This document shows positions 26,162 through 34,776 of a stretch of DNA of 54,303 nt, one piece after another. The notes beneath the pieces were generated by a model. That model saw only the letters and a program-made list of their open reading frames with translations. It had not been told where the DNA came from and made no database searches. Origin of the DNA: Bradyrhizobium valentinum (GTDB lineage Bacteria; Pseudomonadota; Alphaproteobacteria; Rhizobiales; Xanthobacteraceae); assembly GCF_001440405.1 (NCBI RefSeq), contig NZ_LLXX01000025.1:96496-150798 (forward strand), given 5' to 3'. A program made the translations under genes and the position numbers. How positions within the stretch are numbered: the stretch's first letter is position 1; every line of letters begins with the position of its first letter.

Positions 26162-26824
26162 ATGCCCAAGAATCCGTTTACCGATGTCTGGCAGTTCCTG
26201 ACCGCGACTACCGCCGACTATCTTCAGCTCGGAAACTGGCGCTTTCTGATCCTGGCGCTGTTCTGGGCGCTGCTGCTCGCCGGCATTGCAGTGGCCTTCC
26301 AGAATTGGCGGGAGGATTCGGCGCAACGTAGCGGGCGACATCTTGGAATCTGGCTGGTCCGGGTCCTGATCGGCTGCATGTGGTTCGAAGGCATGTTGTG
26401 GAAACTCCCGCTGCCCGTGTCCGGCGGCCTGCAATTCTGGACCGAACAGGAAACGACCCGCGCAGCGTTCGAGTTTCACGGCACGTTCGTGAAGGATATC
26501 GTGCTGCCCAACATGAATTTCTTTGGGCCAATTGTTTTTCTTGCCGAGCTCGTGTTTGCCGCGTCGATGATCCTCGGGCTTGCGGTACGGTTCGTGGGCG
26601 TGCTGGCCCTCGCCTATACGCTGCAACTCTGGCTCGGCATTTATCGGCCGGGCGATCCGGCCGAGTGGCCGTGGTCGTACATGTTCCTGGCCATGCTGAT
26701 GTTCCTGTTTGTGGTCGAGGGCGCCGGCCGCAGTCTCGGCCTTGATGCCTGGTTGCGCCGCAAAATCCCTGCCGTGCGCGATGGGAAGGGACCTATTGGC
26801 TGGTTCTTCAACATCGCCGGTTAG
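26162..26824 (+). CDS. DoxX/TQO-like membrane protein
   Basis: A 220-residue integral membrane protein with about four to five hydrophobic segments (FLILALFWALLLAGIAVAF, FFGPIVFLAELVFAASMILGLAVRF, MFLAMLMFLFVVEGAG). The layout IWLVRVLIGCMWFEGMLWKLP resembles DoxX/DoxD-type and thiosulfate:quinone oxidoreductase small-subunit proteins. DoxX members in bacteria are linked to redox and thiol stress. It is followed 29 bases later by an exported methyltransferase gene and is the first gene after the left att-like repeat. Confidence 0.7.
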   Translation: MPKNPFTDVWQFLTATTADYLQLGNWRFLILALFWALLLAGIAVAFQNWREDSAQRSGRHLGIWLVRVLIGCMWFEGMLWKLPLPVSGGLQFWTEQETTRAAFEFHGTFVKDIVLPNMNFFGPIVFLAELVFAASMILGLAVRFVGVLALAYTLQLWLGIYRPGDPAEWPWSYMFLAMLMFLFVVEGAGRSLGLDAWLRRKIPAVRDGKGPIGWFFNIAG

Positions 26825-26853
26825 TCGGCGTCGTTCTACGTGGGGAGACGAGC

Positions 26854-27594
26854 ATGATAGCACTGGTCCGCGTGGTGACGCTTCTTGTGGGCCTGGGCGC
26901 AAGTTGCGGACACGCCGCTGACATCGGCTATCTGGCTCCGCCGGGTGTCCCTGCAAAGGAGTTTCCCGCGCCTCAGCGCCCGGTTGCGCAGATCGTCAGC
27001 CCAGGCCGAGCCTCCGAGGAGCATCGCGATTCCCTGAATGAGGCCGGTGAGATCGCCCGCCTTCTCGAACTGAAGCCAGGCATGACCGTCGCCGACATTG
27101 GTGCAGGCAGCGGCTACCACACGGTGCGTCTCTCCCGTCTCGTCGGTCCCACCGGCGCCGTCATCGCCCAGGACGTCACGCGGAAATATCTCATCGCACT
27201 CGCCAGGCGAACGCAACGCCTGAGGTTGACAAATGTCACATTCGCGCTGGGCAAACCACACGACCCGCGCCTTCCCGCTTCCTCGCTCGACGCTGCCATC
27301 CTCGTGCACATGTATCACGAAGTAGCTCAGCCCTATGCCTTCCTCTACAATCTGGCGCCCGCCTTGAGGCCGGGCGCGCGGATCGGAATTGTCGACCTCG
27401 AGCGTCCGACATCGGAGCATGGCACGCCAATCGGGCTGTTGCGTTGCGAACTCACCGCCGTTGGCTATCGCGAGGTCGCCACACATCAGCTCGCAGGCGA
27501 CGGCGGATACCTGGCGGTGTTTTCGCCACCGGAGCCAGGGGATCGAAAAGCCCCCCGGGACGTCGTTGCTTGTGGGCGTGTCGGCCCTCGCTGA
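26854..27594 (+). CDS. Class I SAM-dependent methyltransferase with signal peptide
   Basis: A 246-residue protein with GGGGAGACG just before the ATG. The first 22 residues (MIALVRVVTLLVGLGASCGHAA) look like a cleavable signal. The rest is a class I methyltransferase: MTVADIGAGSGYHTVRLSRLVG (SAM motif I), VIAQDV (motif II) and a LDAAILVHMYHEV region in place of motif IV/post-I. Export of a SAM-dependent enzyme is odd because SAM is cytoplasmic. Either the signal is a membrane anchor or the domain has another use. Probably co-transcribed with the DoxX-like gene. Confidence 0.78.
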   Translation: MIALVRVVTLLVGLGASCGHAADIGYLAPPGVPAKEFPAPQRPVAQIVSPGRASEEHRDSLNEAGEIARLLELKPGMTVADIGAGSGYHTVRLSRLVGPTGAVIAQDVTRKYLIALARRTQRLRLTNVTFALGKPHDPRLPASSLDAAILVHMYHEVAQPYAFLYNLAPALRPGARIGIVDLERPTSEHGTPIGLLRCELTAVGYREVATHQLAGDGGYLAVFSPPEPGDRKAPRDVVACGRVGPR

Positions 27595-27808
27595 TCTGGG
27601 CCGTGTACTCATAAATCGGGGCGCTTGGGTCAGGCACCCTGATGTCCGCTTGTCCGCCAATAGCGGCGGAATAGCGGACGTCGCCGGAGGTCGCAGAAGG
27701 GCCAGAACCGGACATTTCGAATTTGATATATTTTTTCGTTGTTGAGCGCAGGTCACTGTTAGGGCGTTCACGATATTGGGACTGCTCTTTACCCTTCGGA
27801 ACACCCAG

Positions 27809-28093
27809 ATGGCTCATTCGATCCGAATAGATCTTGAGATACCATCAGCCTCAGGGTTGGAAAGAAATCTGGCAATTCATGATCTGCGCGACTTCGCTGA
27901 GGAGCTGAGCTTGACGCTGGGCGAATTAGGTTCACTGCCCATGGAGCAAGCCGACGCCTCAGTGGACCACGTTATAATCGGTGCTATCAAGACGAGGAAT
28001 GTTCGCCGCTGTCGTGCTCACGTGGAAAAACTTAACGAAAAGAAGTATCGTCTTCGCGTTACGATCACCGAACAATCGTCCTCGAAATCCTGA
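27809..28093 (+). CDS. Hypothetical 94-residue protein
   Basis: Starting at ATG 27809 the product has a plausible alpha/beta pattern: IRIDLEIP strand, RDFAEELSLTLGEL helix, VDHVIIGAIKTRNVRRCRAHVEKL and a YRLRVTITEQ strand. No family is recognised, and the ribosome-binding site is poor. The surrounding gap (27595-27808) holds a GTCCGC/GCGGAC-rich stretch resembling dispersed Rhizobiales repeats. Confidence 0.45.
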   Translation: MAHSIRIDLEIPSASGLERNLAIHDLRDFAEELSLTLGELGSLPMEQADASVDHVIIGAIKTRNVRRCRAHVEKLNEKKYRLRVTITEQSSSKS

Positions 28094-28229
28094 CACGGGC
28101 AGATGCCTGCTTTGGGTCAAAAGCGCCGCTTCGCCCGTGCGTAAATCACTTCCGGTCTACCCATACGAACGGACATTCTGTGAGTCCGTCGGCATGTCCT
28201 AAACGTGCCAATTGGCGACATCCGGTCGC

Positions 28230-28598
28230 TCATCCGAGGAGTTCGACGGCAACTTCTAGAGTTGGAATGGGTGGGCTGTCGAGACCCTCTGCCGGCGTGA
28301 TCAGAATCAAGCGCTTGTCCTCATTGGGATGACGTGAGATGTGACCCTTTCCATGAGTATCTTCCGCCAACATAGAACCACCGGCCGAAACGTGCCGCAC
28401 CTCTCCATCGCTCGTCCCGAACTTCACGATCCCGTCGAGCCACACCGTGAGCACCCTTCCCGGCGGAGCGTGCCGACCGATTTCGCCTATGCCGGCCGGC
28501 GTGCACGAAGCGGATACGTGACGCCGGATAGTGGGACAAAGCTCGAACGGCGCTTCGTTTGGGAAAAGCGGTATGTGGCTTATTGGGATATGACATCA
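28230..28598 (-). pseudogene. Cupin-domain remnant
   Basis: The minus-strand frame from 28595 to 28230 reads like a small cupin: APPGRVLTVWLDGIVKF, SDGEVRHVSAGGSML and AEDTHGKGHISRH match the strand pattern and the GKGH motif of DUF-type cupins. The frame is closed by TGA at 28596-28598 and no ATG lies in it. Only a GTG at 28454 could start, giving 74 residues and half a barrel. I read it as a 5'-truncated or frameshifted gene; a functional short cupin from GTG is possible. Confidence 0.5.
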
Positions 28599-28715
28599 TC
28601 CGAAATGAGATTCTCGGTCTGGTGTGGCGTAGACGCGCAGAACCTCATCGCGACCTCCGAATAACCGAAGTCTCGAAAGAATCGGGCAAGGTAACGCTTC
28701 CTTCCTCCAGCGGTA

Positions 28716-30482
28716 TCATCCGGGGAGCCCGGCTCGCCGCAATCCTTCTTCGTATCGCGAGATGTCTTCGGCACGCCGATAAGGTCCCAACACGTTTTTG
28801 AGGTTGGAAATCCGCAGTGTAGGATTGAGTTGGCGCAGGCGCAGGACCGCCTTCTGCGCTTGATCCAGCCGCCCCGCCATCGCATTGCTCGCAGCGCCAA
28901 TACGAAGTAGAGGTTGAGAGTTTGGATTGTCCTGCAACGCCATTGCCGCCCACGATGCCGCTTCGTCATAGCGACTTAGGAAGAAATGTGCATGCGCAGT
29001 CCCAGCTCGCATCGGTGCGACCCACGGATCAAGTGGGCTCAGGCGTATGGCACGCGTGAAGCGCTTGATCGCTAGCTCGTACTCGCCGAGCCAATTCTTT
29101 ACCCAGCCACCGCAATCCCACGCCTCGGCCACATTGGAATTGAGCGCAAGCGCGCGATCAATTAAAGCGGCGCCTCGATCGAGATCGCGAACAACATATG
29201 CCAATGCCCATCCGCTATCAGCGAGCGCGATTGCATCATCCCTACCTAGCTCAACCGCTCGCTGAGCGAGCCTCGATACCTCGGCAACCTCTTCCGGTGT
29301 GAGTGAAATCCAGCCAAAGGCCTTGGCATTGGCATAGCAAAAGGCAGCACGAGCGTAGGCTGTCGCAAAGTCTGGGTCGAGCTTGATCGCGCAGTTGAAT
29401 AGGTGCAGTGCCTCGCTGCACGCTTGCTGACTGGCATCTTGATAAGACTTAGCTAAACCGCGCAAGTAGTGATCATAGGCGTCGAGACGCTCGGTCGGCT
29501 TGCGTCTGGCGCGCTCGATCTCGGCTTTTTCAACCGCCGGCGCGATTGCTCCGACAATGTTCTCCGTCACATGGTCCTGCAGATCGAAAATGTCGCCGAG
29601 CCCACCATCAAACCGGTTCGCCCAAAGATGCGCGCCAGTAGCGGTATCGACAAGCTGTCCCGTGATGCGCACCCGGTTTGCGGCCTTGCGAACGCTTCCT
29701 TCCAACACATAGCGCACTCCAAGCTCACGCCCGACTGCCTTCACGTCGACGGCGCGCCCCTTGTACGTGAAGCTGGAGTTGCGGGCGATGACAAACAGCG
29801 CCTTGAAATGAGATAGCGCCGTGATGATGTCCTCGACCATTCCATCGGCAAAGTAGTCCTGTTCTGGATCCCCGCTCATGTTGGTGAAAGGCAATACGGC
29901 AATCGACGGTTTGTCCGGTATCGCGAGTGCGGGGTTTGCCGATTGCGTCCGCAGTCCGATATCCGGTGTTGCAATCCGGAAGACGCGGACCGGCCGGGCG
30001 ATGTTTTTGAGCTGCCGCTCGCCCAGATCCTCGAAGCCCAGACCCAGCTTGTCGCGCACCTGATCGTGTACGACTCTGCTTACGCAGATCCCATTGGCTT
30101 CGGCGAGGCCTTCGAGCCGTGCCGCAACGTTAACGCCATCGCCATAAATATCGTCGCCGTCAATGATGATGTCACCGAGGTTGATGCCCACGCGGAACTC
30201 GATGCGATGGTCCGCTGGCACGTCCGAATTACGCTCCTGCATCGCGCGCTGGACCTCGACCGCACATTGGACGGCTTCGATCACGCTCGGGAATTCGATC
30301 AGAAGGCCATCGCCAGTTGTCTTGACGATGCGGCCCTGGTGCTCGGCAATGTTCGGGTCGATCAAATCTCGTCGATGCGTCTTGAGCGCCGCCAAGGTCT
30401 CGGCCTCGTCGACACCCATCAGCCGGCTATAGCTGACAACGTCGGCGGCGATGATGGCGGCGAGCTTCCGGGCCATGCGCAT
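28716..30482 (-). CDS. Class III adenylate/guanylate cyclase with TolB-like and TPR domains
   Basis: A 588-residue signalling protein. The N-terminal cyclase domain (LAAIIAADVVSYSRLMGVDE, TTGDGLLIEFPS, FRVGINLGDIII) retains both metal-binding Asp positions of class III cyclases. A TolB-like amino-terminal domain (PSIAVLPFTNMSGDPEQDYFADGMVEDIITALS) follows, then TPR-like repeats to the C-terminus (FNCAIKLDPDFATAYARAAFCYANA, LALNSNVAEAWDCGGWV, IRLSPLDPWV). Many such multidomain cyclases exist in Bradyrhizobium, usually of unknown stimulus. It is on the same strand as the glycosyltransferase operon but separated by 388 bases, so its co-regulation is uncertain. Confidence 0.92.
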   Translation of the reverse strand: MRMARKLAAIIAADVVSYSRLMGVDEAETLAALKTHRRDLIDPNIAEHQGRIVKTTGDGLLIEFPSVIEAVQCAVEVQRAMQERNSDVPADHRIEFRVGINLGDIIIDGDDIYGDGVNVAARLEGLAEANGICVSRVVHDQVRDKLGLGFEDLGERQLKNIARPVRVFRIATPDIGLRTQSANPALAIPDKPSIAVLPFTNMSGDPEQDYFADGMVEDIITALSHFKALFVIARNSSFTYKGRAVDVKAVGRELGVRYVLEGSVRKAANRVRITGQLVDTATGAHLWANRFDGGLGDIFDLQDHVTENIVGAIAPAVEKAEIERARRKPTERLDAYDHYLRGLAKSYQDASQQACSEALHLFNCAIKLDPDFATAYARAAFCYANAKAFGWISLTPEEVAEVSRLAQRAVELGRDDAIALADSGWALAYVVRDLDRGAALIDRALALNSNVAEAWDCGGWVKNWLGEYELAIKRFTRAIRLSPLDPWVAPMRAGTAHAHFFLSRYDEAASWAAMALQDNPNSQPLLRIGAASNAMAGRLDQAQKAVLRLRQLNPTLRISNLKNVLGPYRRAEDISRYEEGLRRAGLPG

Positions 30483-30870
30483 ACCCGTTCCCGTTCGGGC
30501 GCTTAGGCAACCAGTCTACCCGACGAGGTGCCGACGGTCATCCGGTCCGTAGCGCGGTTCCGGAATTCCGTTAGGGTCAATCGCGACGTTTCGACCGGAG
30601 GCCGACCACTTCCGCTCTTCCCCGACTAGTAGACTGGGCGAACCACTCAAGTTGAGTTTCGAAAAATTAATCGGTAAATCACCCTACGTGTGTGAAATCA
30701 CTCACACCCATAGTTTTATTTTGACGTATCGACGAGGCCGCTTCATCTCTGTAGAGAGAGAATGTTTGCTTTGGGTCACCAGCAGCAATACTCTTGCCGA
30801 TCAGAAGATTTCCGCTGGGCCGTCAGAAGCCGACGTCCCCTTTATGGGTACACGCCCTAGCCACGCCTCT
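30483..30870. other. Intergenic region between the GT2 gene and the cyclase
   Basis: No supported gene. One inverted repeat stands out at 30690-30707: GTGTGA, six bases, TCACAC, followed by CCATAGTTTTATTTT. On the plus strand this could be a weak terminator or, as an 18-bp palindrome, a regulator site for the cyclase on the minus strand. Confidence 0.4.
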
Positions 30871-31629
30871 CTACCCCACCCTTTGGTGTCGCAGCTCAAT
30901 CGCGAGGCGAACAAATGTCGTCGAAATCGACCAAGCTGCCTTGATGCCGGCAATGAGATTGCCGGAGACCTTCGATACCCCACCGATCCGGCGCCGCTGC
31001 CCCACGGCGATCTCGAGCGCCGGCAAGCGGGCGGCCGCAACCCGCATCAGCATTTCCAGGTTCCAGCCATATGTCTCCTCCTTCATACCGAGATGTCTGA
31101 GCTCATCCCGCCGGATGGCGCGAAACGGCGACAGGTCGGTGAAGCCTGCGCCATAGACGAGGCGCAGGAGCAGCCTGCCGACATGGGCCGCGAGGAGCTG
31201 CTGCGGCGCGAGGCTGCCGGATTCGCGTGAACCGCGAACGCGCGAGCCGACAACGAAGACAGCCTGCCCAGCCACGATCGGCGACACGAGATCAGAGATG
31301 CGCTCTGCAGGATCACTGCCGTCGCCGTCGAGAAAGACCAAAATGTCGGCGTCGTCGCGCGCAGCGGCGATGCCTGCCTGGATGGCGCGACCGTAGCCAC
31401 GTCGCGGCTCGACAATCACGCGAGCTCCGGCGGCCCGTGCCCGCTCGGCCGTGCGGTCCCGCGAGCCGCCATCGACAACGACGACTTCACTCACGTTCTG
31501 TGCCAGCACTGCAGCTACGACCTGGCCGATTGCCGTTTCCTCGTCGAGGCATGGAATGATCGCCGAAACGACCGGCGGTTGGCACAACACGGACCGCTTG
31601 CCACCGATCCCGTGGGTCACCTCGTTCAT
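30871..31629 (-). CDS. Glycosyltransferase family 2 (TIGR04283/DPM1-like)
   Basis: A 252-residue GT-A glycosyltransferase. It has SAIIPCLDEETAIGQVVAAVL, VVVVDGGSRDRTAERARAAGARVI, the metal-binding DGD in ILVFLDGDGSDPA, and FVVGSRVRG, a pattern of dolichyl-phosphate-mannose-type or polyprenyl-phosphate glycosyltransferases. ATG 31629 overlaps the radical SAM stop as ATGA. Last gene of a five-gene coupled operon. It probably adds or transfers a sugar from a nucleotide sugar; donor and acceptor are unknown. Confidence 0.85.
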   Translation of the reverse strand: MNEVTHGIGGKRSVLCQPPVVSAIIPCLDEETAIGQVVAAVLAQNVSEVVVVDGGSRDRTAERARAAGARVIVEPRRGYGRAIQAGIAAARDDADILVFLDGDGSDPAERISDLVSPIVAGQAVFVVGSRVRGSRESGSLAPQQLLAAHVGRLLLRLVYGAGFTDLSPFRAIRRDELRHLGMKEETYGWNLEMLMRVAAARLPALEIAVGQRRRIGGVSKVSGNLIAGIKAAWSISTTFVRLAIELRHQRVG

Positions 31630-32705
31630 AGGCTCCAGCGCAGGCCGCAATTGGCGCAGCACTTAGGTGGTTTGTCCGATAGCAGGGCCGCACGAAACTC
31701 CCGATACGCGGACCCGTTCCAGATGTCGTGTAAGGACTGCTGACCTGCATGGCCAAGCGTGTAGTTCTCGTAGCCATGTTGCGAAAATGGCGCGATGCAG
31801 CATGGCAAGGCGCGGCCATTGGCCGTGAAATACATCAACGACCACGGCCGTCGGCAGAGCGACCACGGCGAACCGTCGCCACTGCCTTTCAGGCTTAGTC
31901 CCGGCTCGCTCGCCGCGCCCGACGCGCTGAAGGTCACGCCGAGCGAACGCGCCAGATCCTCGGCCTCTTTCAAGTAGGTCGCTTCTTCCTGCGTCAGGCG
32001 CTCGAACAGGGCCTGATCCGGTCGCGCCATGCCAATGGCGGATTCAGTGAAGAACACGAGCCGCTGCAGATAAACCTCTTTGACACCGATCTCCGCCGCA
32101 ACTTTCACAAATGCCGGCAGTTGCTCGACAGTCTCTTTCAGGCCGGTGAGCCAAACGGAAACTTGCGGCCTTGCGTGCCCCTCCCGCTCCTGTAGCTCGC
32201 GAAATGCGCGAACATTGCGGACAATCCGACCGAAATAATCCCTGCCACGAATCGCCTTGAAGCTCTCGCGATTTGACGCGTCGAGCGATACACGCAGCTC
32301 ATCAAGCCCGGCGTCGATCAGCGCACGGCCGTTGCGCTCACTGAGGACCGTTCCATTGGTGTTGAACAGGACGTAAACGCCGCGCTCTTTCAGGTATTTG
32401 ACCATTCGCGGCAGGTTCGGGACCAGCATCGGCTCGCCAACGCCGTGCAGAACCACGCGCGCCAGATCGGGCAGCTGGTCGACAATCGACGTGAACAAAT
32501 CCCAGCTCATGTCTGCCGGCGGCTCGAGCTCCTCGTAGGTGCGAGGACAGGTGGTGCACAGCAGATTGCAGCGGTTGGTCACCTCCAGATAGGCGCAGAC
32601 CGGCGGACGCTGGGCGATCTCGGAGCGCTCGCCCGTGACCGTCTCGTGATAGCGGCGCGGATCGAACGGCGCGCGAGTGCCCTGCACTTCGCCGAAAACG
32701 TTCAT
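31626..32705 (-). CDS. Radical SAM protein with SPASM-like domain
   Basis: A 359-residue radical SAM enzyme. Cys46, Cys50 and Cys53 in RCNLLCTTCPR make the CxxxCxxC 4Fe-4S site; HGVGEPML and VLFNTNGTVLS carry the SAM-binding and glycine-rich features. The C-terminus holds extra cysteines (LCRRPWS, LPCCIAPF, KCCANCG) as in SPASM/Twitch auxiliary clusters. ATG 32705 overlaps the membrane glycosyltransferase stop; its own stop overlaps GT2. Radical SAM-SPASM enzymes modify peptides, sugars or nucleosides. The neighbouring nucleoside phosphorylase and glycosyltransferases point to a nucleoside or sugar substrate, which is inference. Confidence 0.88.
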   Translation of the reverse strand: MNVFGEVQGTRAPFDPRRYHETVTGERSEIAQRPPVCAYLEVTNRCNLLCTTCPRTYEELEPPADMSWDLFTSIVDQLPDLARVVLHGVGEPMLVPNLPRMVKYLKERGVYVLFNTNGTVLSERNGRALIDAGLDELRVSLDASNRESFKAIRGRDYFGRIVRNVRAFRELQEREGHARPQVSVWLTGLKETVEQLPAFVKVAAEIGVKEVYLQRLVFFTESAIGMARPDQALFERLTQEEATYLKEAEDLARSLGVTFSASGAASEPGLSLKGSGDGSPWSLCRRPWSLMYFTANGRALPCCIAPFSQHGYENYTLGHAGQQSLHDIWNGSAYREFRAALLSDKPPKCCANCGLRWSL

Positions 32706-34075
32706 TGCGATGCCCCCGAAACTGCAGTTCGCTGCATGCGGGCTCTCCACGCCGCAAAGGCGCAAGCCAGGAAAAGACCTCCGAACAGAATTGATTTGCT
32801 CACAATTCTCGGGATGTAGAAATCCCAGTCGAGCTGTTCGGACAGCAACAGCGCTCCGATCGAAACGGCCCACGTAGGCGCGGATCCACACAGGGCGACG
32901 AAGGGCATTATAATTAGAAAATGCCAGGGATAGTTGGGCGACAACAACAGGAGCGTCAGAAGTAACAGCATGTTGATGTCGGCAAGACGGGATGCGATGC
33001 TGTGATGAGCGCTGCGGGCCACGGAGAGCCCCTTGAACCAAAGCGCCAGCGCGGCCAGTGCGACGTAGGCGGCAACATCACCTTCATGATAGCCAAACAC
33101 AAGGCGCCAAAGTGACAACAGCCAGAGATCGTTGCCGCCACTGATGCCCTGTTCTGTCAGATAGCCTTTGGTCAGGAATCCGAGAACTCCCGAGCCGACT
33201 GACAGGTAAGGAAGATAACAAAGCGCGACGGTAGCGATCACGACGAGCGGCACCTTGACGTCCCAGGGGCGCCAGATCCCGGCCAGCACCGGCGCCGCAT
33301 AGGGCTTGACCAGCACTGAAAGAGTGATCACCACGGCTCCGCGGAGAGCACGGCCGGTCAGGGCAATCCACAGGCCCAGCAGCATCAGCGCAACCATCAG
33401 CGCGTCGACATGGCCGTTATTGGCAATCTCCCACACAGGCAACGGATGCCAGAGATAGGCAACTACGCGCGTCACCGGGCGGTCTATACGCCGCAGCAGG
33501 ACCACGATCAGTATGACTGTGATTGACTCGCACGCCAGCAGCGCGAGACGCATCGTCGTCACGCTTTCGCCGATCCGCGTGACAATGAGGAAGAAGAATT
33601 GCGCCACGGGAGGATAGATGGTTACGGCCGTATCAGCCCGGTTGATGTGAGGAAAGACCATCCTGTCGCGCAGAAACGCCAGCGACTCATCGGCTGGCAT
33701 AAAGCGATAAGGATTGATGCCTGCGGCCTGAACCCTGCCATCCCAGACGTAGCGATAGACGTCGCTGGACAGAAGTGGATCGAACAGCAGCACATAAGCT
33801 CTCAGCGCGATCCCAAGTCCAACGATAAGCCATAGTGCGCGACCAGTTGGCGAACGTTCCGCCAGACCTGTCGCTACGATCGTCAGCAGACCTGCAAGGA
33901 TGCTCAGCGCAATGAAGGCATTGTCGCCAGCAGTCTCGAAGGCATAAGGAGTCACCAGGGTAAGACCGCTCAGGACAACACCGATGCCGGCCAACAGCCA
34001 AAGTGGAGATATCTTGTGGTCGGAACGCACCAGTCGACCGAATTGACTAGCGATCGCTCCTGGCAAGGGCTTCAT
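32702..34075 (-). CDS. GT-C membrane glycosyltransferase, GT87/DUF2029-like
   Basis: A 457-residue polytopic membrane protein with about 10-12 hydrophobic segments. The loop after the second helix group (LLSSDVYRYVWDGRVQAAGINPYRF) carries the acidic/WDG/NPY motif of polyprenyl-phosphate-sugar-dependent GT-C enzymes. A second conserved area is TIYPPVAQFFF and YLWHPLPVWEIANNGHVDALMVALML. Start at ATG 34075 overlaps the preceding glycosyltransferase stop; the stop overlaps the radical SAM start. It likely transfers a hexose or pentose from a lipid carrier on the periplasmic side. Confidence 0.82.
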   Translation of the reverse strand: MKPLPGAIASQFGRLVRSDHKISPLWLLAGIGVVLSGLTLVTPYAFETAGDNAFIALSILAGLLTIVATGLAERSPTGRALWLIVGLGIALRAYVLLFDPLLSSDVYRYVWDGRVQAAGINPYRFMPADESLAFLRDRMVFPHINRADTAVTIYPPVAQFFFLIVTRIGESVTTMRLALLACESITVILIVVLLRRIDRPVTRVVAYLWHPLPVWEIANNGHVDALMVALMLLGLWIALTGRALRGAVVITLSVLVKPYAAPVLAGIWRPWDVKVPLVVIATVALCYLPYLSVGSGVLGFLTKGYLTEQGISGGNDLWLLSLWRLVFGYHEGDVAAYVALAALALWFKGLSVARSAHHSIASRLADINMLLLLTLLLLSPNYPWHFLIIMPFVALCGSAPTWAVSIGALLLSEQLDWDFYIPRIVSKSILFGGLFLACAFAAWRARMQRTAVSGASQ

Positions 34076-34776
34076 TGGCTTACCTGCGGCGCGTCCTTCA
34101 AAAAGGCCCGGCTCGCCGCGGCAAATCCGCCGCCGCGAAAGCGGGTCGAATGCCCAGCCAGCTCGTCCTGCAGCCAGCGCAAGGTTTCGATATCGTCGAC
34201 ATCGTACCATTCCGGTAGCAGGATCGTAGCAAGTCCGACTTCGGCGGCGCGCTCGCGTGTACTGCGAGCTACGGTTTCCGTTCCCCATGCGATCTGCGTA
34301 AACAGGTGCTTGTGCGGATGCTTTAGGCCGATGAGATAGTAGCCACCGTCGCTTGCTGGCCCAAGCACCATCCGGTCTCCGGGCGCGCGCACGGCCTCAA
34401 TAGCCTGTACCAGCAAATGGATTGGCAGCGTCGGGCTGTCGCCATTGACGAGCAGGACACAGTCATGTCCGGCGTCCAGGAGAGCGCGTGTCGCGCCCAA
34501 CAACACATGCCCCAAATCGTCGCCAGCCTGTAGCAACAGTCCGAACCCTGCCGGAAGCAGCTGCCGCATGACGTCTTCGGTGCCCGCCGGCGCGTAGACG
34601 CCGTAGCCGCGCCTGCCGAGCGCCTCAGGGACCGCCTCGATTGCCGCGGCCACGTCGCGCAGAAAGCAGGCGGACAGCTCTGATGCGGCAACGTCGCCAA
34701 TGACCGTCGCAAGTCGCGTCTTTGAGCGGCCGGGCAGCGGCGCCTTGCATATAATCCCGATCGCCGCGACGCTCAT
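34072..34776 (-). CDS. TIGR04282/DUF2064-type glycosyltransferase
   Basis: A 234-residue GT-A-like nucleotidyl/glycosyltransferase. The motifs IGIICKAPLPGRSKTRLATVIG, VLLVNGDSPTLPIHLLVQAIEAV and MVLGPASDGGYYLIGLKHPH match the rSAM/selenodomain-associated transferase 1 family. That family is called arsenosugar biosynthesis glycosyltransferase in public annotation because it co-occurs with ArsS. No arsM, arsS or other arsenic genes are visible here, so an arsenosugar role is not demonstrated. It overlaps the phosphorylase stop (ATGA 34773-34776) and the GT-C start. Confidence 0.85.
   Translation of the reverse strand: MSVAAIGIICKAPLPGRSKTRLATVIGDVAASELSACFLRDVAAAIEAVPEALGRRGYGVYAPAGTEDVMRQLLPAGFGLLLQAGDDLGHVLLGATRALLDAGHDCVLLVNGDSPTLPIHLLVQAIEAVRAPGDRMVLGPASDGGYYLIGLKHPHKHLFTQIAWGTETVARSTRERAAEVGLATILLPEWYDVDDIETLRWLQDELAGHSTRFRGGGFAAASRAFLKDAPQVSQ

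Noticed and set aside
26144..26956. 270-codon minus-strand ORF
   Set aside because: Antisense to the DoxX-like membrane protein, whose hydrophobic segments and start site are convincing.
34072..34776. Direct call of an arsenosugar pathway
   Set aside because: The TIGR04282 name suggests it, but no arsenic methyltransferase, ArsS, ArsR or arsenite pump is encoded in the window, so only the family resemblance is reported.
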